Shown: positions 16,003 through 25,523 of the stretch, piece by piece
How positions within the stretch are numbered: the stretch's first letter is position 1
Layout: every line of letters begins with the position of its first letter
Source: Tenacibaculum aiptasiae
Lineage (GTDB): Bacteria > Bacteroidota > Bacteroidia > Flavobacteriales > Flavobacteriaceae
Assembly: GCF_008806755.1 (NCBI RefSeq)
Contig: NZ_WAAU01000036.1
Coordinates: 1 to 64,000 of the forward strand
Length of the DNA: 64,000 nt
Direction of reading: 5' to 3'
The notes under the pieces: model-generated
What the model was told of the DNA's origin: nothing
What the model saw: the letters and a program-made list of their open reading frames with translations, nothing else
Databases searched by the model: none
Program-made: the position numbers and the translations under genes

Positions 16003-17328
16003 ATGAATATAGCTGTTGTTGGTACAGGTTATGTAGGTTTAGTGTCAGGAACTTGTTTCTCTGAGATGGGAAATAGAGTTGTTTGTGTAGATATTGATCA
16101 AAAGAAAATAGATAAGTTGCATGAGGGAATCATCCCTATTTATGAACCTGGTTTAGAAAAAATGGTTCTAAAAAATGTAGAGAATAAAAACTTATTATTT
16201 ACAACAAAGTTAGAGGACGCAATAGAAGATGCAGATGTTGTTTTTATAGCTGTAGGAACACCTATGGGAGAAGATGGATCTGCTGATTTACAATATGTTT
16301 TATCTGTTGCTAAGGAAATCGGACAAAAAATGAACCGTCGATTAGTCGTAGTAGATAAATCGACAGTTCCAGTAGGTACTGCAGATAAAGTAAAAGAAAC
16401 AATATTAGAGGAATTAAAACTAAGAAATGTTGATTTAAAATTTGATGTTGTTTCTAATCCTGAGTTTTTAAAAGAAGGTGATGCAATAAATGATTTTATG
16501 AAGCCAGATAGAGTGGTAATAGGAGCAGAGTCTGATTATGCTTTTGATAAAATGAGAGAGTTGTATTCACCATTTACAATGTCAAGAGAAAGATTTATAG
16601 GTATGGATATACGCTCTGCTGAAATGACTAAATATGCAGCTAACGCTATGTTAGCAACTAAAATTTCATTTATGAATGAAATGGCAAATATTTGTGAGCG
16701 AGTAGGAGCTGATGTGAATAATGTACGTATAGGTATTGGATCTGACTCTAGAATAGGTTATAGTTTTATATACCCTGGAGCAGGTTATGGAGGTTCTTGT
16801 TTCCCTAAAGATGTTAAAGCATTAAAAAAAATTGCAGAGGAATATAATTATAAAGCACAGTTAATTGAATCTGTTGAAGATGTAAATAATCGCCAAAAAT
16901 ACGTAATAGCTGATAAAATTGTTAAAAGATTTGGTGAAAATTTATCAGGTAAGGTATTTGGACTTTGGGGGTTAGCATTTAAACCTGGGACGGATGATAT
17001 GCGTGAAGCACCTGCTATATATGTAGTTAAAGAGTTGATAAAGAGAGGTGCAAAGGTTCAGGCGTATGATCCAAAAGCAATAGAAGAAGCAAGATGTTTT
17101 TATTTAAAAGATGTAGCTGGAATTTCTTATACAAATTCTAAATACGAAGTACTTCAAGGAGCTGATGCTCTAATCTTATTGACTGAATGGAAAGAATTCC
17201 GTTCACCTGATTTTGAGGAAATCAAAAATCAGTTAATTGAACCGATAATTTTTGATGGAAGAAATCAATATATAGCATATAATTTAGTAGAAAAAGGAAT
17301 AGAATATCACAGAATAGGAAAGGAATAA
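16003..17328 (+). CDS. ugd: UDP-glucose 6-dehydrogenase
   Basis: The 441-residue protein has the N-terminal NAD motif GTGYVGLV (residues 7-14) and the catalytic Cys266 in GYGGSCFPKDV, the standard UDP-glucose dehydrogenase signature. It oxidises UDP-glucose twice to UDP-glucuronate. The stop overlaps the start of the next gene, an epimerase that uses UDP-glucuronate. Length and both Rossmann domains are complete. Confidence 0.94.
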   Translation: MNIAVVGTGYVGLVSGTCFSEMGNRVVCVDIDQKKIDKLHEGIIPIYEPGLEKMVLKNVENKNLLFTTKLEDAIEDADVVFIAVGTPMGEDGSADLQYVLSVAKEIGQKMNRRLVVVDKSTVPVGTADKVKETILEELKLRNVDLKFDVVSNPEFLKEGDAINDFMKPDRVVIGAESDYAFDKMRELYSPFTMSRERFIGMDIRSAEMTKYAANAMLATKISFMNEMANICERVGADVNNVRIGIGSDSRIGYSFIYPGAGYGGSCFPKDVKALKKIAEEYNYKAQLIESVEDVNNRQKYVIADKIVKRFGENLSGKVFGLWGLAFKPGTDDMREAPAIYVVKELIKRGAKVQAYDPKAIEEARCFYLKDVAGISYTNSKYEVLQGADALILLTEWKEFRSPDFEEIKNQLIEPIIFDGRNQYIAYNLVEKGIEYHRIGKE

Positions 17329-18347
17329 TGAAGGTTTTAATTACAGGTGCTGCAGGTTTTATAGGTTTTCATTTATGTCAGCAGTTATTGGAACAAGGTA
17401 TTGAAGTTGTAGGTATTGATAATATTAACGATTATTATGATGTTAGGCTTAAATATGCACGATTAGCTGAGTTAGGTATAAAAAGAAAAGAAGCTGAAGC
17501 ATTTTATAATGAAATTAGCAGTGATTCTTTTAATAGTTTTAAGTTTATTAGGCTTAATTTAGAAGATAAGAAAGAATTGTATTCTCTTTTTGAAAAAGAA
17601 GGTTTTGATGTTGTTTGTAATTTAGCTGCTCAAGCTGGGGTTAGATATAGTATCGAAAATCCTGACGCTTATGTTCAAAGTAATATAGTTGGTTTTTTAA
17701 ATATTCTTGAAGCATGTAGGAACTTTAAAGTAGATAAATTAGTGTATGCAAGTAGTTCTAGTGTATATGGAAATAGTGATAGTGTACCATTTAAAGAAAC
17801 AGATAATGTAGATCATCCTATTAGTTTATATGCAGCAACAAAAAAGTCTAATGAATTAATGGCTCATACCTATAGCCATTTGTATGGGATAGAAACAATA
17901 GGTCTTAGGTTTTTTACTGTTTATGGTCCATGGGGTAGACCTGATATGGCTCCATTCTTGTTTACTGATGCAATTTTAAAAGAAAACCCAATAAAGGTAT
18001 TTAATAATGGAGATTTATCAAGGGATTTTACTTATATAGATGATATTGTTGAAGGGATTAAAATGACCTTAATAAATGAGTCTAAAGATAAATCGAAATA
18101 CCAATTATATAATATTGGAAACAATTCTCCTGTACAATTAATGGATTTTATTTCAGAAATAGAAAAAAATGCAGATAAAAAGGCAATTAAGAAAATGTAT
18201 CCAATGCAACCAGGAGACGTGTATAAAACATATGCAGATGTAACTTTTTTATCTCAGCAATTTAATTATAAACCTAAGTTCGACTTAAAATATGGAATTA
18301 AACAATTTGTAGATTGGTTCAAATTATATTATAAAGATGAAAAGTAA
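17328..18347 (+). CDS. UDP-glucuronate 4-epimerase
   Basis: The 339-residue extended SDR has GAAGFIGFH at residues 7-15, the AAQAGVRYSIENP stretch typical of UDP-glucuronate epimerases (CapI/LpsL type), SSSSVYG and the YAATKKSNE Tyr-Lys pair. It interconverts UDP-GlcA and UDP-GalA. Its position directly after ugd, with overlapping stop and start, gives a two-step path to UDP-galacturonate. It also overlaps the flippase gene by one base. Confidence 0.92.
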   Translation: MKVLITGAAGFIGFHLCQQLLEQGIEVVGIDNINDYYDVRLKYARLAELGIKRKEAEAFYNEISSDSFNSFKFIRLNLEDKKELYSLFEKEGFDVVCNLAAQAGVRYSIENPDAYVQSNIVGFLNILEACRNFKVDKLVYASSSSVYGNSDSVPFKETDNVDHPISLYAATKKSNELMAHTYSHLYGIETIGLRFFTVYGPWGRPDMAPFLFTDAILKENPIKVFNNGDLSRDFTYIDDIVEGIKMTLINESKDKSKYQLYNIGNNSPVQLMDFISEIEKNADKKAIKKMYPMQPGDVYKTYADVTFLSQQFNYKPKFDLKYGIKQFVDWFKLYYKDEK

Positions 18348-19516
18348 TGCAATCATTTTTAAGAAAAATAAGTTTACTTATTCCTGTTTTTTTACCAATT
18401 GCACTTAGTACCTTATTTCATTTAGGATTCGCTAAATTTCAAAAAGGCAAGGACTATAATGATTTAGTTTTATTTTTATCCATTTCAGCTGTAATTAGTA
18501 CTCTACTATTATTAGGTAAAGAATTAGAATATTATCAGGAAAACAAGAATGTAAATTCATTAATCTATAAAGACTTCTTTACTTTATTGATTGGAGCTAT
18601 AGTTGTTTCTTGTTCTTTTTATATATTTTATGAGTTTACAGAAAATAATTTTGTTTTTAAAAAAGAATTTATTCTACTAATTCCATTAAAAGTTTTAGTC
18701 GATTATTTTGTTATAATCTTAAATGTTAAAGATAAGGCAAGATTTGTGAGATATACGTTTGATATTTTATTTGGCGTAATTCAGGTTTCTTTACTAGGAT
18801 GTTATATTATAGGGTTCATTAAGTTGAATTCTGTTATATTATTTATTTTACTGTTTTTTTTAGTCCTTTTTTTGTATTATGTTTTTGTGTTAAAGATAGA
18901 TTTAAAAAAAGTTAAATTTAGAGTTTATCTTTCGTATTTTAAGTTTGGAAAAGCTTTAATTTCTGGATTAGGTTCATTTGTAGCTAAATTTCAATTTATA
19001 TTAATGTCTATTGTGGCACCAGAGCTTATCGGTATGGCAAATATTGCTTTTACTATAGCTAATACGATTTCGATTCCTTACAATTATTTAACAAAATTAA
19101 GGTTACCAAGTGTGTTGAAAAACAATAGCTCATTTAAATCTAATTTTTTCTACGTAAGAAATTATTCGTTGCTTTTTTCATCTCCAGTATTGTTGTTTAT
19201 TCTTTTCTTTGTGTTATATAATCCTTTTAGTATAGAATACTTGGAAGAGAGAGGGTTTGTTTATTTTTTAATGTTATATATTTTAGCTGCATTTATAGAT
19301 ATTTTAGTGGGACTAAAAAGTAGTATGGTACAAGTCTTAATAGAACCGTCTAAAATTGTCCCTTATTTAATATTAGTGTTAATAATTAGTGTAAGTATAT
19401 CATATTTCAACCAAGGAGATTTTATAGGTGTTGGCTTTTATGTAGCGTTTATAATTTTATCGAACTTGTTTTTTATTTATAAATATAAGAAGTGTTTTCA
19501 AAAAAGAGTCCAATAA
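18347..19516 (+). CDS. Wzx-like polysaccharide flippase (membrane protein)
   Basis: The 389-residue protein is almost entirely hydrophobic, with about 10-12 predicted transmembrane segments and short Lys-rich loops. It has no enzymatic motif. Size, topology and position between nucleotide-sugar genes and an O-antigen-polymerase-like gene point to the lipid-linked repeat-unit flippase. It is shorter and more divergent than typical Wzx, so the call rests largely on context. The end of the gene overlaps the next by 25 nt. Confidence 0.65.
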   Translation: MQSFLRKISLLIPVFLPIALSTLFHLGFAKFQKGKDYNDLVLFLSISAVISTLLLLGKELEYYQENKNVNSLIYKDFFTLLIGAIVVSCSFYIFYEFTENNFVFKKEFILLIPLKVLVDYFVIILNVKDKARFVRYTFDILFGVIQVSLLGCYIIGFIKLNSVILFILLFFLVLFLYYVFVLKIDLKKVKFRVYLSYFKFGKALISGLGSFVAKFQFILMSIVAPELIGMANIAFTIANTISIPYNYLTKLRLPSVLKNNSSFKSNFFYVRNYSLLFSSPVLLFILFFVLYNPFSIEYLEERGFVYFLMLYILAAFIDILVGLKSSMVQVLIEPSKIVPYLILVLIISVSISYFNQGDFIGVGFYVAFIILSNLFFIYKYKKCFQKRVQ

Positions 19517-20604
19517 TAATATTACTAACAATATTTTTTAGTGCGGTTAATATGGCCATGCCTTATTATGTAGGTGGTTCATTATTTATGACTGCGTTAA
19601 TATTAATTTGTTTAGGTCTAATTTTCTATACACAAGAGAAGATATCTTTTAAAGATAATAAAGTAAATGTCTTTTATTTATTTTTGTTTGCATATTCTTC
19701 ATTATCAATACTGTTAAGTTATGCACATGAAGAAACCACAGATTTCATGTTCATTCAATATGGAAATTTTTTAAGACTAATTTTAATTCTTCTAGTTTTA
19801 GGCTTCTGTAATATAGATAATTCTATTTACTTAAAAGGTATTCGTTATGGTATTTTAATAGGAGCTTTAAGTATTATGATTTTTGGTATTTTAAAAATAG
19901 ATGTAGTTCTTTTATCTAAAGATATATCATCTGATTATCAAACTAGGTTTTCAGGTTTTTATTTAAATGCCAATTATGCAGGAACTGTAGTTGCTATTGG
20001 ATTAAATATGTTAAAAGAAAAGAAAGAGAAAATAACATTAATAGAAACAATAATTTATTACACTGCGATATTTTTTACATTTTCTTTTACAGCTATATTA
20101 ATAACATTAATAGGTTTGTATAAGAAAAATAAAGTTTTATTTATAATAATTCCTATAGCCTCATTAACTTATTTAGTTACATTTTGGGAGACATTTAATT
20201 TTAGTCAATCTAGATATAAGAAATTAGCATATTTAAATGAATACCTAAATGGTAATGTTACTTTAGATAAAGTATTTACAGGAAGAATTGAATTATGGAA
20301 AGAAGGTATAGAAGCTATTGTGTCTAAACCTATATTTGGTAATGGGTTTGGATATATGTCGTCTTCCATAAAAACTTTAGATGATGTTGGAATTCATAAT
20401 AGTTATTTTGAAATATTAGGAGACTTTGGTTTGGTTATAGGAGTGTTAATAATATTTAGTTTATTAAGGGTAATTAATTTAAAATCAATTGTTGGATTGT
20501 CTATTTTTGTAGCCTTAATTACAGGACATGGTCTATTATATACTATACCTATATATTTATATATACTCATTGGACAGAATAAGAATAAAAAGATGTTAAC
20601 ATAA
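19492..20604 (+). CDS. Wzy-like O-antigen/capsule polymerase (O-antigen ligase family)
   Basis: The 370-residue polytopic protein has the periplasmic-loop pattern of the Wzy/WaaL family. This comprises NANYAGTVVAIGLN near residue 160, then GRIELWKEGIEAI, KPIFGNGFGY and the IHNSYFEILGDFG segment, the H-N-x(2)-E core seen in this family. It should polymerise repeat units at the outer face of the inner membrane. The start used is the GTG at 19492, inside the flippase gene; the next ATG is about 20 codons further and would cut into the first membrane helix. Confidence 0.82.
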   Translation: MFSKKSPIIILLTIFFSAVNMAMPYYVGGSLFMTALILICLGLIFYTQEKISFKDNKVNVFYLFLFAYSSLSILLSYAHEETTDFMFIQYGNFLRLILILLVLGFCNIDNSIYLKGIRYGILIGALSIMIFGILKIDVVLLSKDISSDYQTRFSGFYLNANYAGTVVAIGLNMLKEKKEKITLIETIIYYTAIFFTFSFTAILITLIGLYKKNKVLFIIIPIASLTYLVTFWETFNFSQSRYKKLAYLNEYLNGNVTLDKVFTGRIELWKEGIEAIVSKPIFGNGFGYMSSSIKTLDDVGIHNSYFEILGDFGLVIGVLIIFSLLRVINLKSIVGLSIFVALITGHGLLYTIPIYLYILIGQNKNKKMLT

Positions 20605-20605
20605 A

Positions 20606-21760
20606 ATGGAAAAAAAAGATAGAATTAAAGGGGAGTTTTTAAGATTGAAAAAACAATCAGGTACACATTCACCAAGTATAAAAACATTATTGGAAGAAAT
20701 ACCTGAATTAGATATAAAAATAGATGCATGTTTTCTTAGTAACCCATATGCAACAGATTTATTTTTAAATTATTTAGAAAAAGATTTTCCTACTTATAGT
20801 GACTTAAGAGATTGTTTAGAATTCTACCCTCCGCAAAATTCTGATATTGCAAAAATAATAGGTAATACGATTGATGTATCAATGGAAAATATTTTTGTAG
20901 GTAATGGTGCAATTGAAATAATATCAGCAGTATTAAGTAATTATTGTGGAAAGAAAATTATGCTACCTATACCTACTTTCAGTAGTTATTATGAGTTTAT
21001 AAAAGAAGATCAAGAGATTGTTTTCCACGAATTAAGTGAACTTAATAATTATGAATTAGATGTTGAAAATTTAAAAGAAGATTTGTTAAATAAAAAAGCA
21101 GATTCTCTTATACTTATTAATCCTAATAATCCAAATGGAGATTACTTAAATCGTGAAAAAGTAATAGATTTATTAGAGTTTTGTAAAAACTTAGACTGTG
21201 TTATACTAGATGAAAGTTTTGTGCATTTTGCTTATGAAAGTGATGATTTAGATTTAATGAATTATTACGATCTTATCAATACCTATAATAATTTAGTTAT
21301 TATTAAAAGTATGAGCAAAGATTTTGGAATAGCAGGAGTTAGAGCTGGTTATGGTATTATGTCTAAAGAAAGAGTTGAAAATTTAACTAAATCAAGCTAT
21401 TTATGGAATATTAGTGGTTTAGCTTCTTATTTCTTTGATTTATATTCTCAGAAAAAGTTTAGAGAGGAATATGATGTTGTAAGGAAAAAATATATAATGA
21501 ACACCTTGATGTTTAGGTCTGAGTTGTCAGGAATCAAAGGAATAAAAATATATCCATCAAAAGCAAATTTCTTTTTAATAAAAGTAGAAAATGATCTTGA
21601 TGGTAATTTTGGATTAAATATGTTAATAAACCATGGAGTATATGTTAGAAATTGTTCTGATAAAGTAGGTTTAGAAGGAAGTGGGTATTATAGAGTTGCT
21701 AGTAGAACTTTTGAAGAAAATATTAATATAATAAAAGCAATAAAAATTGAGCTTTCTTAA
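20606..21760 (+). CDS. CobD/HisC-like PLP-dependent enzyme (aminotransferase class I/II fold)
   Basis: The 384-residue fold-type-I PLP protein has NPNNPNGDYL near residue 172, LDESFVHF near 210 and the PLP lysine in SMSKDFGIAGVRAGYG. It belongs to the histidinol-phosphate aminotransferase group, which includes threonine-phosphate decarboxylase CobD. Histidine or cobalamin genes are absent, so it is likely a pathway enzyme for a surface decoration. A SerK-like kinase in the same cluster would supply O-phosphoserine, which a CobD-like enzyme could decarboxylate to phosphoethanolamine (inference). Transamination of a phosphorylated or nucleotide-linked alcohol is the main alternative. It overlaps the HAD gene by 14 nt. 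Confidence 0.75.
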   Translation: MEKKDRIKGEFLRLKKQSGTHSPSIKTLLEEIPELDIKIDACFLSNPYATDLFLNYLEKDFPTYSDLRDCLEFYPPQNSDIAKIIGNTIDVSMENIFVGNGAIEIISAVLSNYCGKKIMLPIPTFSSYYEFIKEDQEIVFHELSELNNYELDVENLKEDLLNKKADSLILINPNNPNGDYLNREKVIDLLEFCKNLDCVILDESFVHFAYESDDLDLMNYYDLINTYNNLVIIKSMSKDFGIAGVRAGYGIMSKERVENLTKSSYLWNISGLASYFFDLYSQKKFREEYDVVRKKYIMNTLMFRSELSGIKGIKIYPSKANFFLIKVENDLDGNFGLNMLINHGVYVRNCSDKVGLEGSGYYRVASRTFEENINIIKAIKIELS

Positions 21761-22316
21761 GAAAATTTTAAAGTTATTTTTAAAAGAAGTATACATATTA
21801 TACTTAAGAGTAGATGTTCTTTTTTTAAAAAGAAATAAGAAAACTTTAGTATTCGATATAGATAATACTTTAGCTAATACTTGGCCTACATTAAAGCCAG
21901 AAGAAAGATCAAAGTATAAAAATGAAGCTGATAGATTATCTTCATTGGAGCTATTGCCAAATGCTAAAGAGCTAGTTAAGCTAGTTAATCAAAAGTTTGA
22001 TCAAATTTTATTTTTATCAGCAAGAGATCCAAGGTGCTTTTCTATTACAGATCAATGGATAAAAAGTAATTTTAAGTTAACTAATTATAAACTTGTTTTA
22101 GTACCTAAAGCAAGTCTTAAAATTATTTACTGGAATAGATTAGCTAAAATATCTAAAGAAACAGTAGTTTTAGATGACTTAAGTTATAATCATGAAAATG
22201 AAGAGGTGAAATTTTATGCAGATGAAATAGAAATGTTAAAAAAACATAATAGCATCAAATATTTCGATTTTAAAAATATTAATGAAGGATTAAGCACTAT
22301 AATAGAAAAATTATGA
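21747..22316 (+). CDS. HAD-superfamily hydrolase
   Basis: The 189-residue protein has the HAD motif I VFDIDNTLA with nucleophile Asp37 and acid Asp39, motif II in FLSARDP, a candidate motif III lysine in VPKASLK and the motif IV acidic pair in VLDDLSYN. It should be a phosphatase acting on a small phosphorylated compound. No ATG fits, so the TTG at 21747 is used; it overlaps the preceding gene, as is common in this cluster. The first 30 residues are hydrophobic and basic and precede the catalytic core. The substrate is unknown; the neighbours suggest a phosphorylated amino compound. Confidence 0.72.
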   Translation: MSFLKKILKLFLKEVYILYLRVDVLFLKRNKKTLVFDIDNTLANTWPTLKPEERSKYKNEADRLSSLELLPNAKELVKLVNQKFDQILFLSARDPRCFSITDQWIKSNFKLTNYKLVLVPKASLKIIYWNRLAKISKETVVLDDLSYNHENEEVKFYADEIEMLKKHNSIKYFDFKNINEGLSTIIEKL

Positions 22317-23341
22317 AAAAAATATTAACTAAATTAATAAGGATAAAGTTATTCTTTTCATTTATCAAATTTTATTTTAAATCTCAAAATAAAGCAGAGG
22401 TAACATTGTTAATTCCAAGATTGTCTATGACATACTTTTTAAGAACCAATTTCTTGTGGGATTTGGCAACAATGATGTATTTGAGTGAAATAAAAAAAAC
22501 ATATAAAGTTAGAATAGGTTTAAAAGAGATTTCAAAAATTTCTAGTAGTAAAGTAATTTATAATCCAGGATATAATTTAAATGATTGGAAAGTAGATAAC
22601 GATGTAGCTTTTTTTCCTTTAATTTCAAGTATATTGGAAAACCAATCAAATGAAGTAATACCAACATCAAAAGAAATAAGTTTTTGGGAAAATAAATTTT
22701 TTATGTACCAGAAGTTTATTGAAAAAAATATTGAAATGCCTTCGACTCATGTAATTCAAGAGGAGAATTTAAAGGAAATTTTAAATAAAATTGATTTAAA
22801 AGATAGTAAATGGCTTTATAAACCTAACCATAGTAAAAGTAGTATTGGAATTGTTGAGATAAAGTCAGATTTTGAAAGTTTTATTAAAGAGAAATTAAAG
22901 TTAAATAAATATGTAGTAATCCAAAAGATTATTAATATTAAAAGAGACTGTAGAATTATAGTAATTAATGATGAAATTGTTTTACAATATTGGAGAAATA
23001 AAGTTGAAAGCGAAGGGTGGATTCCAACTTCAACATCTACAGGTAGTACAGTAACATTTATGGAATATCCTGAATCATTAAAAAAATGGGTAATAGAATC
23101 TACAAATAAGTTAGGTTTAAGAAGTGCAGCCTGGGATATTGTTTTTGATGAAGAAGATTTAAATCAAGAAAATCCATTAGCTTTAGAAGTTAGCCCAATA
23201 TATTACCCAAACCCTAGAGAAAATTATAGTGCTAATGAATCATATGCTAGCTATAAAAACAATTTAAATTACGAGAAATATTTATTGAACGAATTTAAAA
23301 CCCATATCAAAGCAAAATTAAAACCATGGGTAGAGCTTTAA
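22313..23341 (+). CDS. ATP-grasp domain protein (probable carboxylate-amine ligase)
   Basis: The 342-residue protein shows the course of an ATP-grasp fold. WLYKPNHSKSSIGI near residue 165 is the nucleotide-binding strand-loop, YVVIQKIINIKRDCRIIV near 200 is the lid-linker region with the RD-x-R pattern, and the acidic end is AAWDIVFDE with ENPLALEVSP for Mg binding. Such enzymes form amide bonds through an acyl phosphate. Uronic acids are made in this locus, so the carboxylate could be a sugar uronate and the amine a serine-derived compound (inference). The gene overlaps its neighbours by 4 and 16 nt. Confidence 0.7.
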   Translation: MKKILTKLIRIKLFFSFIKFYFKSQNKAEVTLLIPRLSMTYFLRTNFLWDLATMMYLSEIKKTYKVRIGLKEISKISSSKVIYNPGYNLNDWKVDNDVAFFPLISSILENQSNEVIPTSKEISFWENKFFMYQKFIEKNIEMPSTHVIQEENLKEILNKIDLKDSKWLYKPNHSKSSIGIVEIKSDFESFIKEKLKLNKYVVIQKIINIKRDCRIIVINDEIVLQYWRNKVESEGWIPTSTSTGSTVTFMEYPESLKKWVIESTNKLGLRSAAWDIVFDEEDLNQENPLALEVSPIYYPNPRENYSANESYASYKNNLNYEKYLLNEFKTHIKAKLKPWVEL

Positions 23342-24393
23342 TAATTGTACCAAATTTCGGAAAAGGAGGTGCGGAGAGAGTTTTAAGCAGAGTGTTATTA
23401 TCTTTACCAAAAGAAGATGTTAAAAATATATCTTTTTTAACCTTAGATCATGATTTAGGTTATGAGTTGCCCGAAGATATAGAAGTAATAAGACTTCCTC
23501 ACAAGAGATTAAAAAAGGCATTATTTTCAATGATAAAAGTAATAAATAAACACGATTGGAAGTTTGTTTATAGTACTCTTAATCATTTTAATTTGATATT
23601 ACCTTTGTTAGTGTTTAGAAAAAGACAAACTAAATTAATTTGTAGGGAAAGTATTCTACCAATAACTTATTATAAAAGTTTTGGTTTTATGGGGAAACTA
23701 TTACTTTTTTATTATCGAAAAGTAATGAAAGCATATGATACTGTAATTGTTCAAAGTAAAGATATGCTTGATGAAGTACAAAAGTTGAAAATTAAAACTA
23801 CTTTCTTAATAAATAACCCATCTCCAAGATATAAGTTAGATGTAGAAAAAGATAGAAAGTACAACTTTATTTATGTGGCAAGGTGGCATGATCAAAAAAA
23901 TTATGAATTATTAATAGAGTTTTGGAAGTGGATTAAGGATATAAAGAAAGATAATTCTCAATTATTATGTATTGGTGTAGGAGATAGAGCAATAGATTTA
24001 AACAAATCTTTAAAAGATTATAATTTAGAATTTATAAATAAACATTCTGATATAGAAAGTATTTTAAATGAAAGTCAAGCATATTTAAATTTTTCTAAAT
24101 ATGAAGGTTTTAGTAATTCTATATTAGAAGCATTATCAGCTGGATTACCCGTGTTTGCATTAGATTTTCTTGGAGGGAAAGAAGAGTTGCTTAATTTTAA
24201 TAATTCAGTAGTTTCTGATATAAAATCATTAAACGCGAATAAAAATGATTTTGAAGATATTTATAAGTCTTTTTTAGAGTTTAAAGAAAAAGAATGGAAT
24301 AGAGTAGAAATAAAACAAAGAACAGATACAAAATTTGAAGCAAACTTAATTATAGATAAGTTTAAAGAAGTTTTTTATGGCAAAAGATTTTAA
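23326..24393 (+). CDS. GT4 family glycosyltransferase
   Basis: The 355-residue protein has the GT-B N-terminal motif FGKGGAERVL (residues 10-19) and the C-terminal E-x7-E region in KYEGFSNSILEALSAG, followed by the acceptable GGKEEL turn. It adds one sugar of the repeat unit at the cytoplasmic face of the membrane with retention of configuration. Donor and acceptor cannot be read. It overlaps the ATP-grasp gene by 16 nt and the next glycosyltransferase by 17 nt, so the genes are translationally coupled. Confidence 0.88.
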   Translation: MGRALIIVPNFGKGGAERVLSRVLLSLPKEDVKNISFLTLDHDLGYELPEDIEVIRLPHKRLKKALFSMIKVINKHDWKFVYSTLNHFNLILPLLVFRKRQTKLICRESILPITYYKSFGFMGKLLLFYYRKVMKAYDTVIVQSKDMLDEVQKLKIKTTFLINNPSPRYKLDVEKDRKYNFIYVARWHDQKNYELLIEFWKWIKDIKKDNSQLLCIGVGDRAIDLNKSLKDYNLEFINKHSDIESILNESQAYLNFSKYEGFSNSILEALSAGLPVFALDFLGGKEELLNFNNSVVSDIKSLNANKNDFEDIYKSFLEFKEKEWNRVEIKQRTDTKFEANLIIDKFKEVFYGKRF

Positions 24394-25495
24394 AAAAAAA
24401 GTTTTATTATTTGAAAATTCGCCTAGTGATATGTTGAACTCTAGGTTTTTATATGCTCTTTTTTTAAAAGAAAAAGGTTTTGATGTTTACCTAAGCTGTG
24501 ACCATACTGAAAAATTATTAGAAAAAAGTAATGAGAATGATTTTAATTTTTTTGAAATAAAAAATGTAAAATCTATGAATCCAATAACGATTTTAAAGTC
24601 TATTTTTCATATGTCTAAAATTATAAGGAAAGAACAAATAGATTTGATACATTGTTATAGGTTTCATCCAATCCTCATTGGAACTATTGCTGGAGTATTA
24701 ACTAGAACAAAAGTAATAAATCATATAACAGGTTTAGGTACTTACTTTTCAAATAAAGGAATAAAAAATTTAATAATATCTAAGATTATTAAATTTGTAT
24801 ATACAGTTAATAATAAGATTTTTAAGGTAGTAACTATAGTGCAGAATCCAGACGATAAAATAGATTTAAATTTAAATTGTCATATAATAAAAGGGAGTGG
24901 AGTTGATCAAAAAAAGTTTAAGGTTAATTTAAATAAAGAAAATGAATTAAATAAAAACTATAACTTGACTTTCTTTTTTGCATCTAGGTTATTAAAATCA
25001 AAAGGAGTTTTAAATCTTTGCGAAGCTTTTAAAAATTATCAAGATAACACAACTAAAAAAGTACTTTTAGTAATTGCAGGAGAGCCAGATTATAAAAATC
25101 CAGATTCTATTTCAAGGAAAGAATATGAAAATATAAAAAGAATAGAAAATATACAGATATTAGGAAAAGTAACAAATGTTAACGAATATATAGATATGGC
25201 AACATGTTCTATATTTCCATCGGTTTATAGAGAGGGGATCCCAAGGTTTTTGATTGAGTCATTAGCAATGAAAAAACCAATAATTACTACCAATACACCT
25301 GGTAATAAAGAAGCTTTTAATAATAACGGGGTACTTATGAATGGTAATAAAGAAGAAGATATTCTTAAAGCTTTTTTGGAATTTGAAAAACTAGATATTA
25401 TTCAAATGAAGGAAAATAGTGAAAAATTATACAAGAAAGAATTGAGAAATGAAGTAGTTTTTCCTAAAATGCTAGAAACCTATTCTAGTTTATAG
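24377..25495 (+). CDS. GT4 family glycosyltransferase
   Basis: The 372-residue GT-B protein has INHITGLGTYFS near residue 115, FFASRLLKSKGVLNLCEAF at the start of the C-terminal domain and SVYREGIPRFLIESLAMKKP with the family's E-x7-E arrangement. The HITGLG stretch is typical of transferases that act on undecaprenyl-linked N-acetylated acceptors in O-antigen and capsule clusters. Sugar specificity is unknown. It overlaps the preceding transferase by 17 nt. Confidence 0.88.
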   Translation: MAKDFKKKVLLFENSPSDMLNSRFLYALFLKEKGFDVYLSCDHTEKLLEKSNENDFNFFEIKNVKSMNPITILKSIFHMSKIIRKEQIDLIHCYRFHPILIGTIAGVLTRTKVINHITGLGTYFSNKGIKNLIISKIIKFVYTVNNKIFKVVTIVQNPDDKIDLNLNCHIIKGSGVDQKKFKVNLNKENELNKNYNLTFFFASRLLKSKGVLNLCEAFKNYQDNTTKKVLLVIAGEPDYKNPDSISRKEYENIKRIENIQILGKVTNVNEYIDMATCSIFPSVYREGIPRFLIESLAMKKPIITTNTPGNKEAFNNNGVLMNGNKEEDILKAFLEFEKLDIIQMKENSEKLYKKELRNEVVFPKMLETYSSL

Positions 25496-25523
25496 TGAAA
25501 TTAATAATTAAAAATAAGAAAAA

